Shown one piece after another: positions 47,790 to 59,505 of a DNA stretch of 64,000 nt. Position numbers and translations under genes: made by a program. The notes beneath the pieces are model-generated. The model worked only from the letters and a program-made list of their open reading frames with translations. It searched no databases and was not told where the DNA came from. Source of the DNA: Sipunculus nudus (taxonomy: Eukaryota > Annelida > Sipuncula > Golfingiida > Sipunculidae); NCBI GenBank assembly GCA_026874595.1, contig CM049312.1, forward strand, positions 78,343,429 through 78,407,428. The letters are read 5' to 3'. Numbering within the stretch: the stretch's first letter is position 1; the number at the start of each line of letters is the position of its first letter.

Positions 47790-50545
47790 TACTACTTACG
47801 TAGTATGGGTACAACTAAACAGCGTTTTAAAGTTTTATTTCTACAAACAAATATTGCAAACCAACAAACTCTATCCATTTGCGTATACCTTCCCTTTTCA
47901 GTTATCAAATAATGACATGAACATCTCAATCTGGCTAGCGCTTGTTTATGCTTGGTATTAGTCACACACAGTAAATATTTCACCATTAATTGATAGCATG
48001 GATTTAATATACCATATAAATTTAATTTAGTATTTACTTCTACATCACAAGACCAGTTTTGTTCTACCATATCAATAATTCTTTCCTTAATTTTAGCCAA
48101 AAATATTCTAATGTCTCCTACTTCTTGATTCATCCACACATACCCAAAACCTGCGCTGCATATTTTGCTACTTATATGAGTAACCCATGTTTGTTTTCAA
48201 TTCATATCTAGAGTAAACAGCATGTTATATATACGCTTTGGATATTAATTATTACCATAATGTACTAGTTTTGTCCAGTATTTTACACATTTGAATAACT
48301 GACCGACATACATTGGATGCCTTCCAAACTCTCTCAATGAAGCTGCGTTCGGAGCTGAAGAGCTAATTTTTAGAGTGTACTTGCAAAATTTATATTGCAC
48401 CTTTTCAATTATTTTTCATCTTTCATAGCCCCACAGTTCTGAACCATATAATAATACCGTGCAACCATACAATCAAACAGATAAAATAGCTGGCTCACTT
48501 ATTAACAACTATTTCCTATAAAAGTTTTTTATATGAGTCGCTGCTCTTTCAGCCTGCATTGCTTGCGCATTCTTTGTTTTATACCATGACAATGTACTTG
48601 TAAATATTACCCCTAGGTATCTATAGTAATTTACCGTTCAATTTGAGTATTTTTGATAATGCCATTTCTCTAAACTTTTAAATGAACCCACGTGTCTGAA
48701 AAAACATAATTTTTGTCTTTCCTAAATTAACTTTTAAGCGATATTTAAAAGAAAAAAAGAGTTTCCCTTTTATCCCAGTTTTAACTGAAACATACCACAA
48801 TCATGTTGTACACAATCAAAAGCAGTTGAAAAATCAATTAAAGTGTAATAAAACCTTTTCTTTTTTGTTAAATATATCTGCACACACCCCATTAAAGAAA
48901 ATGTATGGTCTACTGTTGAATAACCTTTACTATAGCCAACTTGTGCTTCACATAAGAATCAAGCTTGATCAACATAATTTTGAATTCTGTTTGCCAATAT
49001 TTTTGTAAATAGTTTACCCACGGTATTAAGTAGTGAAATACCTCTATATAATTTTTTAGCATCTATGGTGGAAGCCTTTTTGTGAATTGGTACAATAAAT
49101 GCTTCGCTCCAAGATCCTGGGAAATTCCATTTACTAGTACACTATTATATAATTGTAATATATGAGACGATATGTGACTATATGTATCTTTCAATATATC
49201 TACCGTTATTCCTTCAGGCCCTATGGTCTTTCCTCTTTTCATTTCATTTATGGCTTTCTGTACTTCACAAGGTGTTACGAGTCCAACAAGCACTGTATAT
49301 TTTTTTTTAAATATTCCAGAGTATGATTCTTAAACTCTTGATTAATTTCATGTGTTGATAAATTCAAAAATTCCTTAAAATGTTCGTACCAACGTACCAG
49401 TTCTACTGTTGAAACAATTTTCTTTTTATTTAAAAATCTCATGTTTTTCCACATGGAATCAGTGTCTTTTGCACCTATCACCTTTTGTTCCTCTGAGGCT
49501 TGGATGATTGCCTTTCTTTTCTTCACATCATTTTTTAAATTTCTGTTTTGTTTGTTAATAATTAAGTAAGTCGCCATCTGATATTGTACATCTAGACTTA
49601 TTTAAAGCTATAATCTTTCATTTTTCCAAAATTAACATTCTATGTCCCACCATTTTGGTTGCTTGAGTTTCATGTTGTCCCGGAAGTTTTGTTTATTTCT
49701 GTAGGATATATTTTGTTAAATACTAACCAATGCCTCTCTGCTTTGTCCCGATATGTTTCTAAGGTTTCATTAAATGTGTTGAAAAGTAACACACATTCTA
49801 TTTGTTCTAATTATTATGAAATAGTTGTTTTATCTTCATCAGTCTGATAAAATTTTACCCATTTTGTCAGTTCACATATGTGTTCTTTCGAAAGCTTTTT
49901 CCTTGGTCTGATAATATTAAGTGAACAGCTTAAAGGAAAGTGATCGGACGGATCATCTGATAATACACAGGATCCATCTACCTTATGAAGTAGACAACTA
50001 CTGACAATTACATAATCAACTACACTGCTACAAAAAGGAGTTAAACACGTAATTAAGTCTCCTGGTATATCGGGTATATCTGTTATATTTACAGTTCTGG
50101 CATTAAAATCACCAAGGAGAATTAAATAAAATATATCAAATTCTGCTTAAGTATCTACCAATAAATTTTTCAGTCTGTTGATACCATTTATTTCATCTTC
50201 ATCCACATAGAATGATGAACCTGCTGGTGCAATATAGCAGCAAACTATGGCCAATTTTTTATCTTCATTAATTAAGGTACTATCATACCCGTTAATTTCT
50301 GTTGCACGTAAACTAAAACCCCTCCTCTCGCTGTACTCTTCCTGACTATTCCATAACCATAGTATACGTGGAATGCATCAGAAAATTCATCATCCGTGGT
50401 TGCCCATGTCTCAGTGATACATACAATACTGTGATTATTTATCAACTCTTTAACTTCTACTGATTTATTTTTGTTCTTAAGTCCATGTGCATTCCATGTT
50501 GCTATTTCTGCATTAGCATTTCTGCACGTGCTGGACTAGTATACA
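47790..50545 (-). mobile_element. Second, heavily decayed LINE
   Basis: Minus strand, reading from high to low coordinates. The EN begins IATWNAHGLKNKN (about 50505), then CITETW (catalytic Glu, about 50420), LGDFNAR (about 50130-50100), and a SDHFPL-type box near 49945. Next is a linker frame at 49577-49275, followed by VGLVTPCEVQKAINEMKRGK (49289-49230). RT pieces are LYRGISLLNTVGKLFTKIL (about 49055), GYSKGYSTVDH (about 48930) and DFSTAFDCVQHD (about 48835). The C-terminal segment 48139-47792 has CHYLITEKGRY. Many frameshifts and stops are present. It differs from the LINE at 25-30 kb; its clade is not resolved. Confidence 0.75.
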
Positions 50546-50667
50546 TAGGGGGGAAATTAAGTTTAAGTTGAAAAATATGACAAACAGAAACAGGTTTTTA
50601 TCCATATGCATGAGGGAAAAAATCCCACTGGTTCAAATAATATTAAAGAAGATGTCTGAAATAATGT

Positions 50668-51325
50668 GTGCAATAGAAAATCACGGACTGTAGTCTGTTG
50701 GCCATATTTGATTTTGAGCAAGTCTGTATTTCAATAGGTCAGAAGTCCTCATAGGCACCAATGATCCCTGTGAATTTGAGAAAGATCAAGCATTTTGTTG
50801 CGAAAGAAAATCAAAGATAGTGCTCTGGTTGCCATATTTGAATTTCGACAGGTCTGCAATTCGATAGAGATGGAGCCCTTATAGGAACCGATCATCTCTG
50901 TGTAAATGAGATAGATCAATCTTGTTCGTGTCGAGATATCGTGCTTAAAGGAATATCGGCAATTGTGCTCTGGGAGCCACATTGGAATTCTGACAGGTCT
51001 GTTTTTGGAAAGGGATTGTGTCCGTATAGGCAGCAATGATCCCTGAAAAAATGATAAAGATCAAGCATGTTCTTGTTGAGATATCCGGTGCGAAAGAAAA
51101 TCACCCATTATGATCTGGTGGCCATATTGGATATCGACAAATCTGTCATTCAATAGGTCTGAAGCTCTCGTATGTACCAATCATCCCTGTGAATTTGGGA
51201 AAGCTAAAGTATGTTGTTGTTGTTGAGTTATCACGTGCGAAAGAAAATCAGCGATTGGGCTGTGGTGGCCATATTGGAATTCTGACAGGTCTGTATTTCA
51301 ATAGGTCTAGAGCCCTCATATGAAC
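50668..51325. repeat. Five-copy tandem repeat, unit about 130-150 bp
   Basis: Units are recognised by GAAAGAAAATCA followed about 25 bp on by GCCATATTGGAATTCTGACAGG-like sequence and then ATCATCCCTGTGAATT. The GCCATAT mark starts near 50701, 50831, 50971, 51120 and 51267. The copies are diverged, and no long frame is conserved across units. Confidence 0.75.
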
Positions 51326-51329
51326 TGGA

Positions 51330-53120
51330 AAAGTAGATAGGCAGAGTTCCGAAACATTTTACTGAATAAATAATTTTCTATTTAGTAAGCTGATTGACAA
51401 ACATAAATAGTTATATTTATATCCATGTTAGTTCTGCACAATACTTGATAAATAAATACATCCTGTTCCATTAATCTGGTCGCTTGTTAAACTGAATTAA
51501 CTTCACTTGAAAGTTAAGTTTTAGCATCAGCAGACTTCTGTATTCCATGTACTGCAAAATAAAGGCCTTGGTCGAACACTTTTAGATTAGACATTATTTA
51601 TCAATTATTTAATTTATTCATCGGTACCCCCAAAGTAATTGCAGGATTCACCCCTGAAATACCATGAATATTTCGTGGAACTATTTCCTAAACGAAAGCC
51701 AGTGTAAAATACTACAACTGTACCAAATTTGGTACTTTAATCACAATTTGCACAATTTTTCCATTAGCCTCCGTACTATTAATATATCACCTTACATTAA
51801 GAAATACCGAATGGGCGAAGTAGAGAAAGATTTAATGAGGTTGTTTGTCAACGTTGTACCCTTGAATGTCACATCTAACTGTTCGAGCAGCGCTTTCAGC
51901 AGCGCTTATATTGCGGAAGTGACGTAAGCGCAGGCGATCTGATCATGTTTATTTCACCATTAGTCCGCCGTAGCGAAGGTCTTATGTTACCCCATGTTTG
52001 TTATTGGTGTGATGTATGTCTCATCTGAAGCCTGCACCAAAAGCCCTCAACTAAATAAACAATGGGCACAAGAGTTTATAATTGATAAATTTTTGTGGCA
52101 CTCAACCACTTGGACCAAAAAGCTCATGACTCCACATTTATATCTGGAACCTGCGGCCCTCATATCCGTAAAAAAATTATTCATATATTTTCAAAATCCA
52201 TGACCGTCTCTTTTTCTCGGTCTCGTGAATTGTGAATGATTTTTAAATTATAAGATAACCACAAGAAACGATCAAACCAAAACAAGGATATTCAGGAAAA
52301 AACTAGAAGTTTCTAAATTTCTGTTTGTGACCAATATAGCAAAGTTAAATATTTTTGTCTGTACATCAAATAAACCAATAAATTTCCGTGTAGGCGGTAT
52401 CGTTAGTTCCGTATATTTTCAATTCAGTCGTTACATTTTTCTACTCTTGTTTTGCTTCTATTATTGGTTTTTATCAGTATTCTATTTCTTCTCATTCTCT
52501 GATTTTACACACACAGAAAACAAAAATTGCCTTTCGATTTTAGCCTATCATGCAGCCGTCATCGCCTTAAGATCCTACTACTGACGAAATCGGTTTATTA
52601 GTACACGTATATATATATTTTACACAATAAAATTTGTATTTTTGAAATTAGTGAATAAAAAAATTAATAAGAGAAAATCCAGAACATGAACCTTGGTTCA
52701 ATAGAAAACCCTAAAAGTTTATACAAATACACGTAATCGGTACCCCAAGAATGATTGAAAATACACTGAATATTCTGTGAGTCGTGCAGAAGTGAGTGAC
52801 AGAGTTAGCCATCAAGTTCCTCATGAAGAATGCCATACTTCCTAGAATATGTTAAAATGTATAGATAATTCTTGTCGCTATCTTATTTTGATAGTTCGTA
52901 TCTTCTTAGGAGTAGAGTAGGACATGCATATTTATAAACAACAAGTTATAAAAAATGAACTGACATGTGATTCATATTAAATGTTAATAAAAGGAGAATA
53001 GAAAAAAAAAACATTAACAGCCATGTATAGTTATTTGCAATAAATTTTAAAGTTTAAATATGACTTTGCAGTCCGTTTTGTTAATGCGACGCCAATATAA
53101 ACCAGGTTCATGCCTTAACT
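51330..53120. other. No gene seen; one CRE-like site
   Basis: AT-rich except near 51880-51970, where GAAGTGACGTAAGCGCAGGCG joins a CRE-like TGACGTAA to a GCGCAGGCG motif. This might be a promoter core, but I could attach no gene to it. Confidence 0.35.
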
Positions 53121-53124
53121 ACTG

Positions 53125-53335
53125 TATAATGTGGCTCGGACAGTCCAGCATTAAGTAAGTTGACATTCTCCGCTGGCGACCCGTGTTCGATTCCCAGCAT
53201 AGCTATAGCCAGAAGAGTGATTTGTAGCGTAAGTTCAAAGGACGGTGGTTTCTCAAAGTCCACGGTTTTCTTCTCTATCAGTTATTTTAACTGTGCGTAA
53301 ATCCGTGTAAAAAGAAACACCTTTTAAATAAAAAA
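53125..53335 (+). repeat. tRNA-derived SINE
   Basis: The head has a degenerate A box (GTGGCTCGGACAG, 53131) and a good B box (GTGTTCGATTCCC, 53183-53195) at tRNA-like spacing. A body with GTGGTTTCTCAAAGTCCACGG follows, then an A-rich end (TAAAAAAAAATC, near 53330). It is distinct from the other SINE family in the window. Confidence 0.6.
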
Positions 53336-53567
53336 AAATCAGGACCGCTCCTGAGAGTTAAACAACGGCAGATGTCAAATCAACAGCTGGATTAGGAAGT
53401 AAAAATCCAAGTGGTCATAGTGACCAGTGAAATCTTCCTTGGGCTAGACCGTGCGTCCTGTGAACCCATTGTTGTTTTCCAGCGCTGGAGTATTTACGAA
53501 AGTATTTCAAAGTCCTGAAAAGTATAAAAGTGCGATTTTAAACGTTTGTTGGCTGGGCATGATATCA

Positions 53568-53713
53568 CTACCGGTCGTCGCTGCCGTTGAACGGATGGGT
53601 TCTCCTGGACCTATAGTCTCTGTAGTGCATCTGTATGATCATGACCGCTCGCCGGACCTTGGGATGGTCGTAGTTTAACACTGGTTCTCCGTCGTTTGCG
53701 GGCACGTACAACG
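53568..53713 (-). CDS. Orphan terminal coding exon with IQ-like motif
   Basis: On the minus strand, a strong acceptor (TTCTCTTGTTTTTGTTACAG, complement of 53714-53733) opens a frame of 47 codons after two bases of a split codon. It ends in TAG, TGA. The sequence begins LYVPANDGEPVLNYDHPKV, and then RRAVMIIQMHYRDYRSRR resembles a calmodulin-type IQ motif (IQ....R....R form; here IQMHYRDYR). I do not recognise the gene. No upstream exon was found between here and 64000, so the rest probably lies to the right, beyond the window or in small exons I missed. The overlapping + strand frame at 53451-53678 is judged a shadow. Confidence 0.5.
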
Positions 53714-54019
53714 CTGTAACAAAAACAAGAGAAATGCATGGCTAATGTTTTCATATGGCCTTTTCTTTCGTTTCTTGAATCATTCAAGCAATTGCCGCTG
53801 TTTTTTATTTAAGAATAAACTCCAGCGGCGGTAAAAAAAAAAAACTAAACAAAGTAATTACCTACTCGTGTTTTTCATTTGAAAATGACCGGTCATTCGA
53901 GAGAAAGAAAAATATTGTTTTGTTTTTTTTCATTTCCTTTCTTTAGATACAGTATGCATGTTGTGGCATAATCTATAGTTAGTTTCCATTTATCTTGGAC
54001 AGTTATTACCTGTGACTTT

Positions 54020-54615
54020 AATTATGTTTCGCCTCCCATGGGGGATACATATAGTGTTTGGTCTGTCGTCGTCGACGTCGTCCGTCGTCGTCTGTGTCAT
54101 TTTTGTAAACGCGATAACGTTTGAAGACCCAACATTTTTTCATGAAACTCAAATTGTATCTACCAATATCTCGGACGAGTTCGAAAACCCGGTGGTCATT
54201 AGCTTCATAATCCAGGTCAAATAGGCCTGAATAGAAATTTATTGTAAACCCCATAACTCTTTAAGTATTTCATACGTGTCCCTCAAATGTTACACTTATT
54301 GTTTCTGCCTTGTTCTTTGACGGTTTCGAAAACTGTTGACCATGACTTAAATCTTCAAGATCAAATAAGCCTGAACAGAAATTATTTGTGAATGCTATAA
54401 ATTTTGAACCACTTGTTTATTTCGACTCGTGAAATTTTTCTACCAATATCTCAGAACTGTTGAAAAAAATCGGTGACATTCACGTACCTTCATCTTCAAG
54501 GTCAAATAGCCGGAATAGAAATTATTTGTGAATGCTGTGACTTTTGCAGAAGTCGGTATTTTTCCCCCTCAAATTTGAGGATTGCAGCCCCATGGGGAGA
54601 CATATCTGATTTGTT
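54020..54615 (+). repeat. Dispersed repeat with three internal tandem modules
   Basis: It begins CCTCCCATGGGGGATACATA (54031) and ends GCCCCATGGGGAGACATATC (54586). Inside, a module of about 125-150 bp with ACCAATATCTCGGACGAG, GGTCAAATAGGCCTGAATAG and a GAAATTATTTGTGAATGC stretch occurs three times with divergence. The start resembles a repeat common in molluscs as I recall. No protein is encoded. Confidence 0.6.
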
Positions 54616-55099
54616 TTGCAAACCAACCTCATTCTAGTGATTAATTGGTATTCTGATTAGGTTAGTCATTACGACTAATCCATTCTCGTGACCTACCTAA
54701 CCCACATCACTGCGATCAGGCAGATTAAGAATCCTAAGTCCATTCATGTCAGGAAATAACAAGGAGCTACCTGATACCTCTCTACTTATATTCCATTTTG
54801 ATCAATATTAAAGGGAGGCTCTTCCATATTTGAAACTAAGAACAAAGAAAGAGGTCAAAAGGGTACGTATAAATTACAAATAGAGTATGTCAACTGTTTG
54901 CTAAAACACGAACTTGATATTATAATATATATATAAAACGTCAAAAAAGATCTTTTACAATAATCACTTCAGCACATTATATAGAGCACAATCTGATTTT
55001 TCAGTCATTTAATATTCTTGATTTGCCGAAGATATATGTTAATTGTGTGCTTCTTTTCGTTTAACAAAGGTCTCCAGTTGTCTCCAATAAATATTTTAA

Positions 55100-55302
55100 T
55101 TTCAGGAAAATTCGAATGTTAAAATACCAGACACTGTAAAAAGAGTAAATATAAAAAAAGTGCAGCAATGTATAGAACTATCCGTTTTAAGGGTGTAAGT
55201 TTATGGAATACTTACAGATCAGTATTTGGCTACACCATGTCTATCTATGTGTTTAAGGAAAAGATAAGACAGTATTTAATGTCTCAAAATCTAAATTATT
55301 AA
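55100..55302 (+). pseudogene. LINE C-terminal fragment
   Basis: The frame around the ATG at 55168 reads YRTIRFKGVSLWN and then FKEKIRQYLM before a stop at 55300. This is the form with which CR1/L2-type LINE proteins usually end (IRF.G..LWN....FK..L..YL). Only the tail of the element is left. Confidence 0.5.
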
Positions 55303-55548
55303 TTCAATAATACACATGGCTTTCAGCTATTCATACACATTTCTGTTTACTGCACAATATTTCCTGTTTGCTCTGAATAAAATATGCAATATAAATAATG
55401 ATGGGCATATACCCGTTAAATGTCGACCCCCCCCCCCCTTGATCTATGGCATAAAATGTATATTGGTTTGTTACATATCAGAATGTTTTAAAGCATATTA
55501 CTATTTGTATCATGTATTGGTCAATAAATTTAAAGTTCATGTCAAACC

Positions 55549-55579
<31 letters not shown>

Positions 55580-55585
<6 letters not shown>

Positions 55586-58037
55586 TGGAAAGGGTATCAG
55601 ACATGGGGTCTATTACAGTTGTTCTATTACTATTACTATTACTATTACTTTCAATTTCTGATATTACTATTACTATTACTATTACAACATTTTATCTTCT
55701 ATTACTATTACTATTACTATTACTGGGGTATCTATTACTATTACTATTACTATTACTTAAACTGAGGGAGGATTCTAGACCTCGCGCAGCCATGAGTGCT
55801 ATAAACAAGCACTACAATCACATGTTTAATAATATTACAAGCACCTATAACATCCAGTCACGTACACAATTTTCTTATACTGTGTCTGTCATTCACAAGC
55901 TTAAGATACTGAAGACCTTAATTATTTCAGCTTCTTTAATTCTGTTTTTTTTATATCTTGAAACCTCAATGATTGTTATTGGGGCTTTCAAGTCAAAATG
56001 ATAAGATAATTGTATGAACTCTTAAATACATGTAATTTAAGAGCAGCCCATTGTAAAGGCCCAGGCATATGTAAAATATTGATTTATAATTATATGCATA
56101 CTTTTACATTTTATATTATTTTCATTTATATTTCATATAAATTTATTTTATAGTACATACTTCTGTTTAGATTTAATCTTCTTTCTCATAGTTAATAAAT
56201 AAAGATTTTCAGTGTAACTAAAAATTGTCTTGAGAGGAATTATTCATGATTATTGCATATTAATTATTATTTAGTATCAAAGCTGACAATTTAGTCCTTT
56301 ATGTATGTATCAGGAGAGGAATATAATAGGCCTGTGTCCTGTTTCCCAGTCCTTATAAATATATCCAATAAATATACTGTTTACGTCAAGATTCTGGACA
56401 GAACCAAACTGGAGACAAAAGTACCCCATCTTCTCTGGTGCATATGTTCATTTTGATGCGATGCCATGTTTTATACCATCACATAGTACATCTTCAGAGT
56501 AAACAGAGGTGGTAAACTTAACAAGGTGTCATCCTAAATGAATGGGTTTCAGATAGACAGGTCAGATTTTTTCGATCCCATCTGGACCGGTCCCAGTTGG
56601 ACGGTTCCCAGACACACGCTCTATCAATAATGAATGGGTTTCAGAAATAACGAAACCTTCAGTCCCTGGTTATTTTTGTGTGTAATGAAGTCACATAAAT
56701 ATAACATAGCTTCTCAGTGGAATTCTTCCAACTGGGATCTGTCTAACTGGGACCCGTCAAAATGGGATCATCTAAATAGGACCTGTCCAACTGACGCCCG
56801 TCCAACGGACGCGTAATCCTTTACAATAATGGTACCATGCATGGCTTTTATTCTTCAGGCATGCCCTTCTTCATTGCAGCAATACCAGCATAGGATAATT
56901 AAGGAATATGGAGAGTGATTTAAACTTACATCAATTTTAAAAAACAAATACCATATTGTTTAAATCACTTTCACAATAAATTTGGCATTAAACAATCTTG
57001 TACTTTAAATTTTGTACATAACAGGATCTAATTATTTGATATCAAAATTTCAGATATTAAATAATAAAATATTAACAGTTACTTTATATTATATAATAAA
57101 ATAAATTATAACCGTGAAAAAAATGGTTCATTTAATTTTCAAAATATAAATTAACATAATTTTAGATACTGAATGAAGGTCTGTATAATATGTACTATGA
57201 AATAACAGTCAAGTATTAAAAGAATAGCTTTAAAAGAATATGTATATAAATTAACTAGATTATACATGTGCCTGCAGTATGACTTTATCCAAGTGATTGT
57301 AGTACTTGTATGAGTTCATAACATTGTAGGCTTAAATACATTATGCTTAGTGAAAACACCATAAGCTTATCATGAACATTTTGGGTCTGCAATGGATCTG
57401 GTTCCATAATATATTTTATTTAAATGTGTGGTATTGCAGTCTGTATGATTAAAATACAAACTAGCTTGTGAAATCAAATCTAGGTACATTTCAAAGTATG
57501 TCTATGGATTGATGGATGTGAGATAAGATGTACATGTCACAATAATAATACACTATTTATCTGTCTCTTAACATCAAACATGCCTCTGTTTATCTATTGT
57601 TTATTAATCAAAGGTCAGATTGTGCCAGGTAACTTATTTGGCTGTGACCTACTCTGTCCAGTACTCTTTATGTAATTAGCACCAGTGGTCACAAGCAATG
57701 TGGCAGCTGGCCCATGCTTGTCTCAACAACAGTCACATCCTGGGCAATTACTGGATAAGAACTGAGTCTGTTCAGCATTATTTGCTGATATGCTTCATGA
57801 TCAAGGGGCTCACAGGAAGTAATAGAAAGTAATATGTATTACTCTATTACTTTGCCTTCTGTTTCTATTACTATTACTATTACAGCTCAAATTTTTGATT
57901 CTATTACTATGACTATTACTATTACATGAAAAAAGCTGTAATAGTCTATTACTATTACTATTACTTATTACTATTACCCCATGTCTGAAGGGTATACACA
58001 GAAAAGTGGTTCACTGTGTATACCCTTTCCATCTATA
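55580..58037. mobile_element. TIR element with (CTATTA)n arrays
   Basis: The left end TATAGATGGAAAGGGTAT (55580) is the inverse of the right end ATACCCTTTCCATCTATA (58020-58037). Next in, AGACATGGGGT on the left pairs with ACCCCATGTCT on the right. Just inside the right end is a perfect 12-bp hairpin (GGGTATACACAG at 57990-58001 and its complement at 58014-58025). Arrays of TATTAC hexamers lie at 55615-55757 and 57835-57977, in the same orientation. The middle is AT-rich without a credible transposase. Open frames across the arrays are poly-Leu/Tyr artefacts. Confidence 0.6.
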
Positions 58038-58067
58038 AAACAATGAACCAGCATGGCTACTCATACA

Positions 58068-58068
<1 letters not shown>

Positions 58069-58132
<64 letters not shown>

Positions 58133-58134
58133 TG
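58069..58134. repeat. (TA)n microsatellite
   Basis: TA run with one AC interruption. Confidence 0.95.
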
Positions 58135-58861
58135 GTGAAATATTTTGATGGCCTGTGATTTGCAGATTGTGCAGATTCATATTTCTATACCATTGATTTT
58201 TACTAATTTTTTGGTGTTTATGTCAAATCATAGTAATAGCCATCTTATTAATACTTATCATACATCATAAAATACAGGATTATATGCAGTTTTCTTTTGT
58301 TTCTTGCCTAAGTAACATCTACATTTTAGTTTGGCATCACTATATTACCTTTTTTTTGTAGTTGTTCACTTTCTATGCAACTGCTAGTTTGTAATAACGT
58401 TTTAGAGCACATCATCGTGGATTTGACGCTCACCAAAAACAATTATTGATAATATTATTATTATTATTATTTTTATTTAAAATATTTTCTTCTCTATTAT
58501 ATTATTATATATTTTATAGCCCACTTTTCATTCTACAAGACGTTGGTTCCCTAGTATGACAGTTTTGGATGTGGAAAGAGTTTTAGGAAACAAGCTCATA
58601 AATATTCCCTGGCCACACAGGTGATCCGGCATGTAATCAATCACCGAGTCAAGGACAACCAGTAGAGGGATCGAAATTACAAATGAACCAAGCACTATTG
58701 ATCTTATCAGATGTAATCAGCTAAAGGTACAAAATATTTGACTCGTCCAGTCTAATGGGAACATGCACAGGAATACCCACAACGAAATACAGTCATGCCC
58801 CAGTATAGATACTACATCATACAATAACTTTTTGGACTGGTAACACGTTCTTTCTCTCTCT

Positions 58862-59154
58862 CTACATGACAGGGCAGTGTCACACGCTTCCTCTAATTGT
58901 ATATCCTGGCGTTAACCAGGCGCGGAGACTACTGCACCTGCGGGCCCTGGGTGTGTAAACCTTTCCACAGCCGGCGTCATACAACCGAGGATTCCCCCAA
59001 AGACACACTCGTTTTGTGAATGAAACACGGCCGTTGCGTACGCCCTTCCAATAAACTTACAGAGCGCTCACTCTAGGCGGTGACCGACTGTGAAAAATCT
59101 CTCGATCTCCTGGCTTTGAGTCCTATGCTCTACCTCTGAGCCACAGAAGCCGGT
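58862..59154 (-). repeat. tRNA-derived SINE, near full length
   Basis: On the minus strand it starts with a tRNA-like head from 59154: GGCTTCTGTGGCTCAGAGGT then AGAGCATAGG (a good A box, TGGCTCAGAGG), followed by a degenerate B box (GAGATCGAGAGAT). The body includes ACACACCCAGGGCCCGCAGGT and CGCCTGGTTAACGCCAGG, and the end is GCCCTGTCATGTAG followed by (GA)n. The 3' part recurs at 101-165, 42935-43060 and 59398-59505. Confidence 0.65.
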
Positions 59155-59397
59155 TACTTTTAAAGTGTTTGTTTTTAATAAGCAATCAGGTTTTCATGGA
59201 TTATCTATGGATCTGAATTATCCATGTCATAACCTGATATCAAAGCCAATTTATTAGGTTCTCTTAAGTGACCACCATTTTGCCTTTATCTATTGTCGAG
59301 GTTCAAAGTGGGATTCTTTAACTAAGTTTTCTAACATTTCCCGTTGGAAGCGTTGATCAGCATCTCCAAAGTTTGAAGTTTGAGCAAATAGTAACAG

Positions 59398-59505
59398 TTT
59401 CAGCTGCAGGTGTGGTAGGCACCATGCCTGGGTGACACCAGGATATAAAATAAATTGACAGTAAGCGAGTGCTACCGCCCTGTCACGTAGTCTAAAACCG
59501 AAATA
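59398..59505 (+). repeat. SINE, 3' part
   Basis: GCAGGTGTGGTAGGCACC, GCCTGGGTGACACCAGG and GCCCTGTCACGTAGTC match the 3' part of the SINE that lies about 250 bp away in inverse orientation. Confidence 0.65.

Noticed and set aside
55316-56001. Long open frames rich in Leu or Tyr
   Set aside because: They are translations of the TATTAC hexamer array and the (TA)n tract; the same DNA is open in several frames.
59085-59154. A functional tRNA gene on the minus strand
   Set aside because: The A box is good, but the B box and stems are poor, and the sequence runs on into a body shared by other dispersed copies; it is a SINE head.
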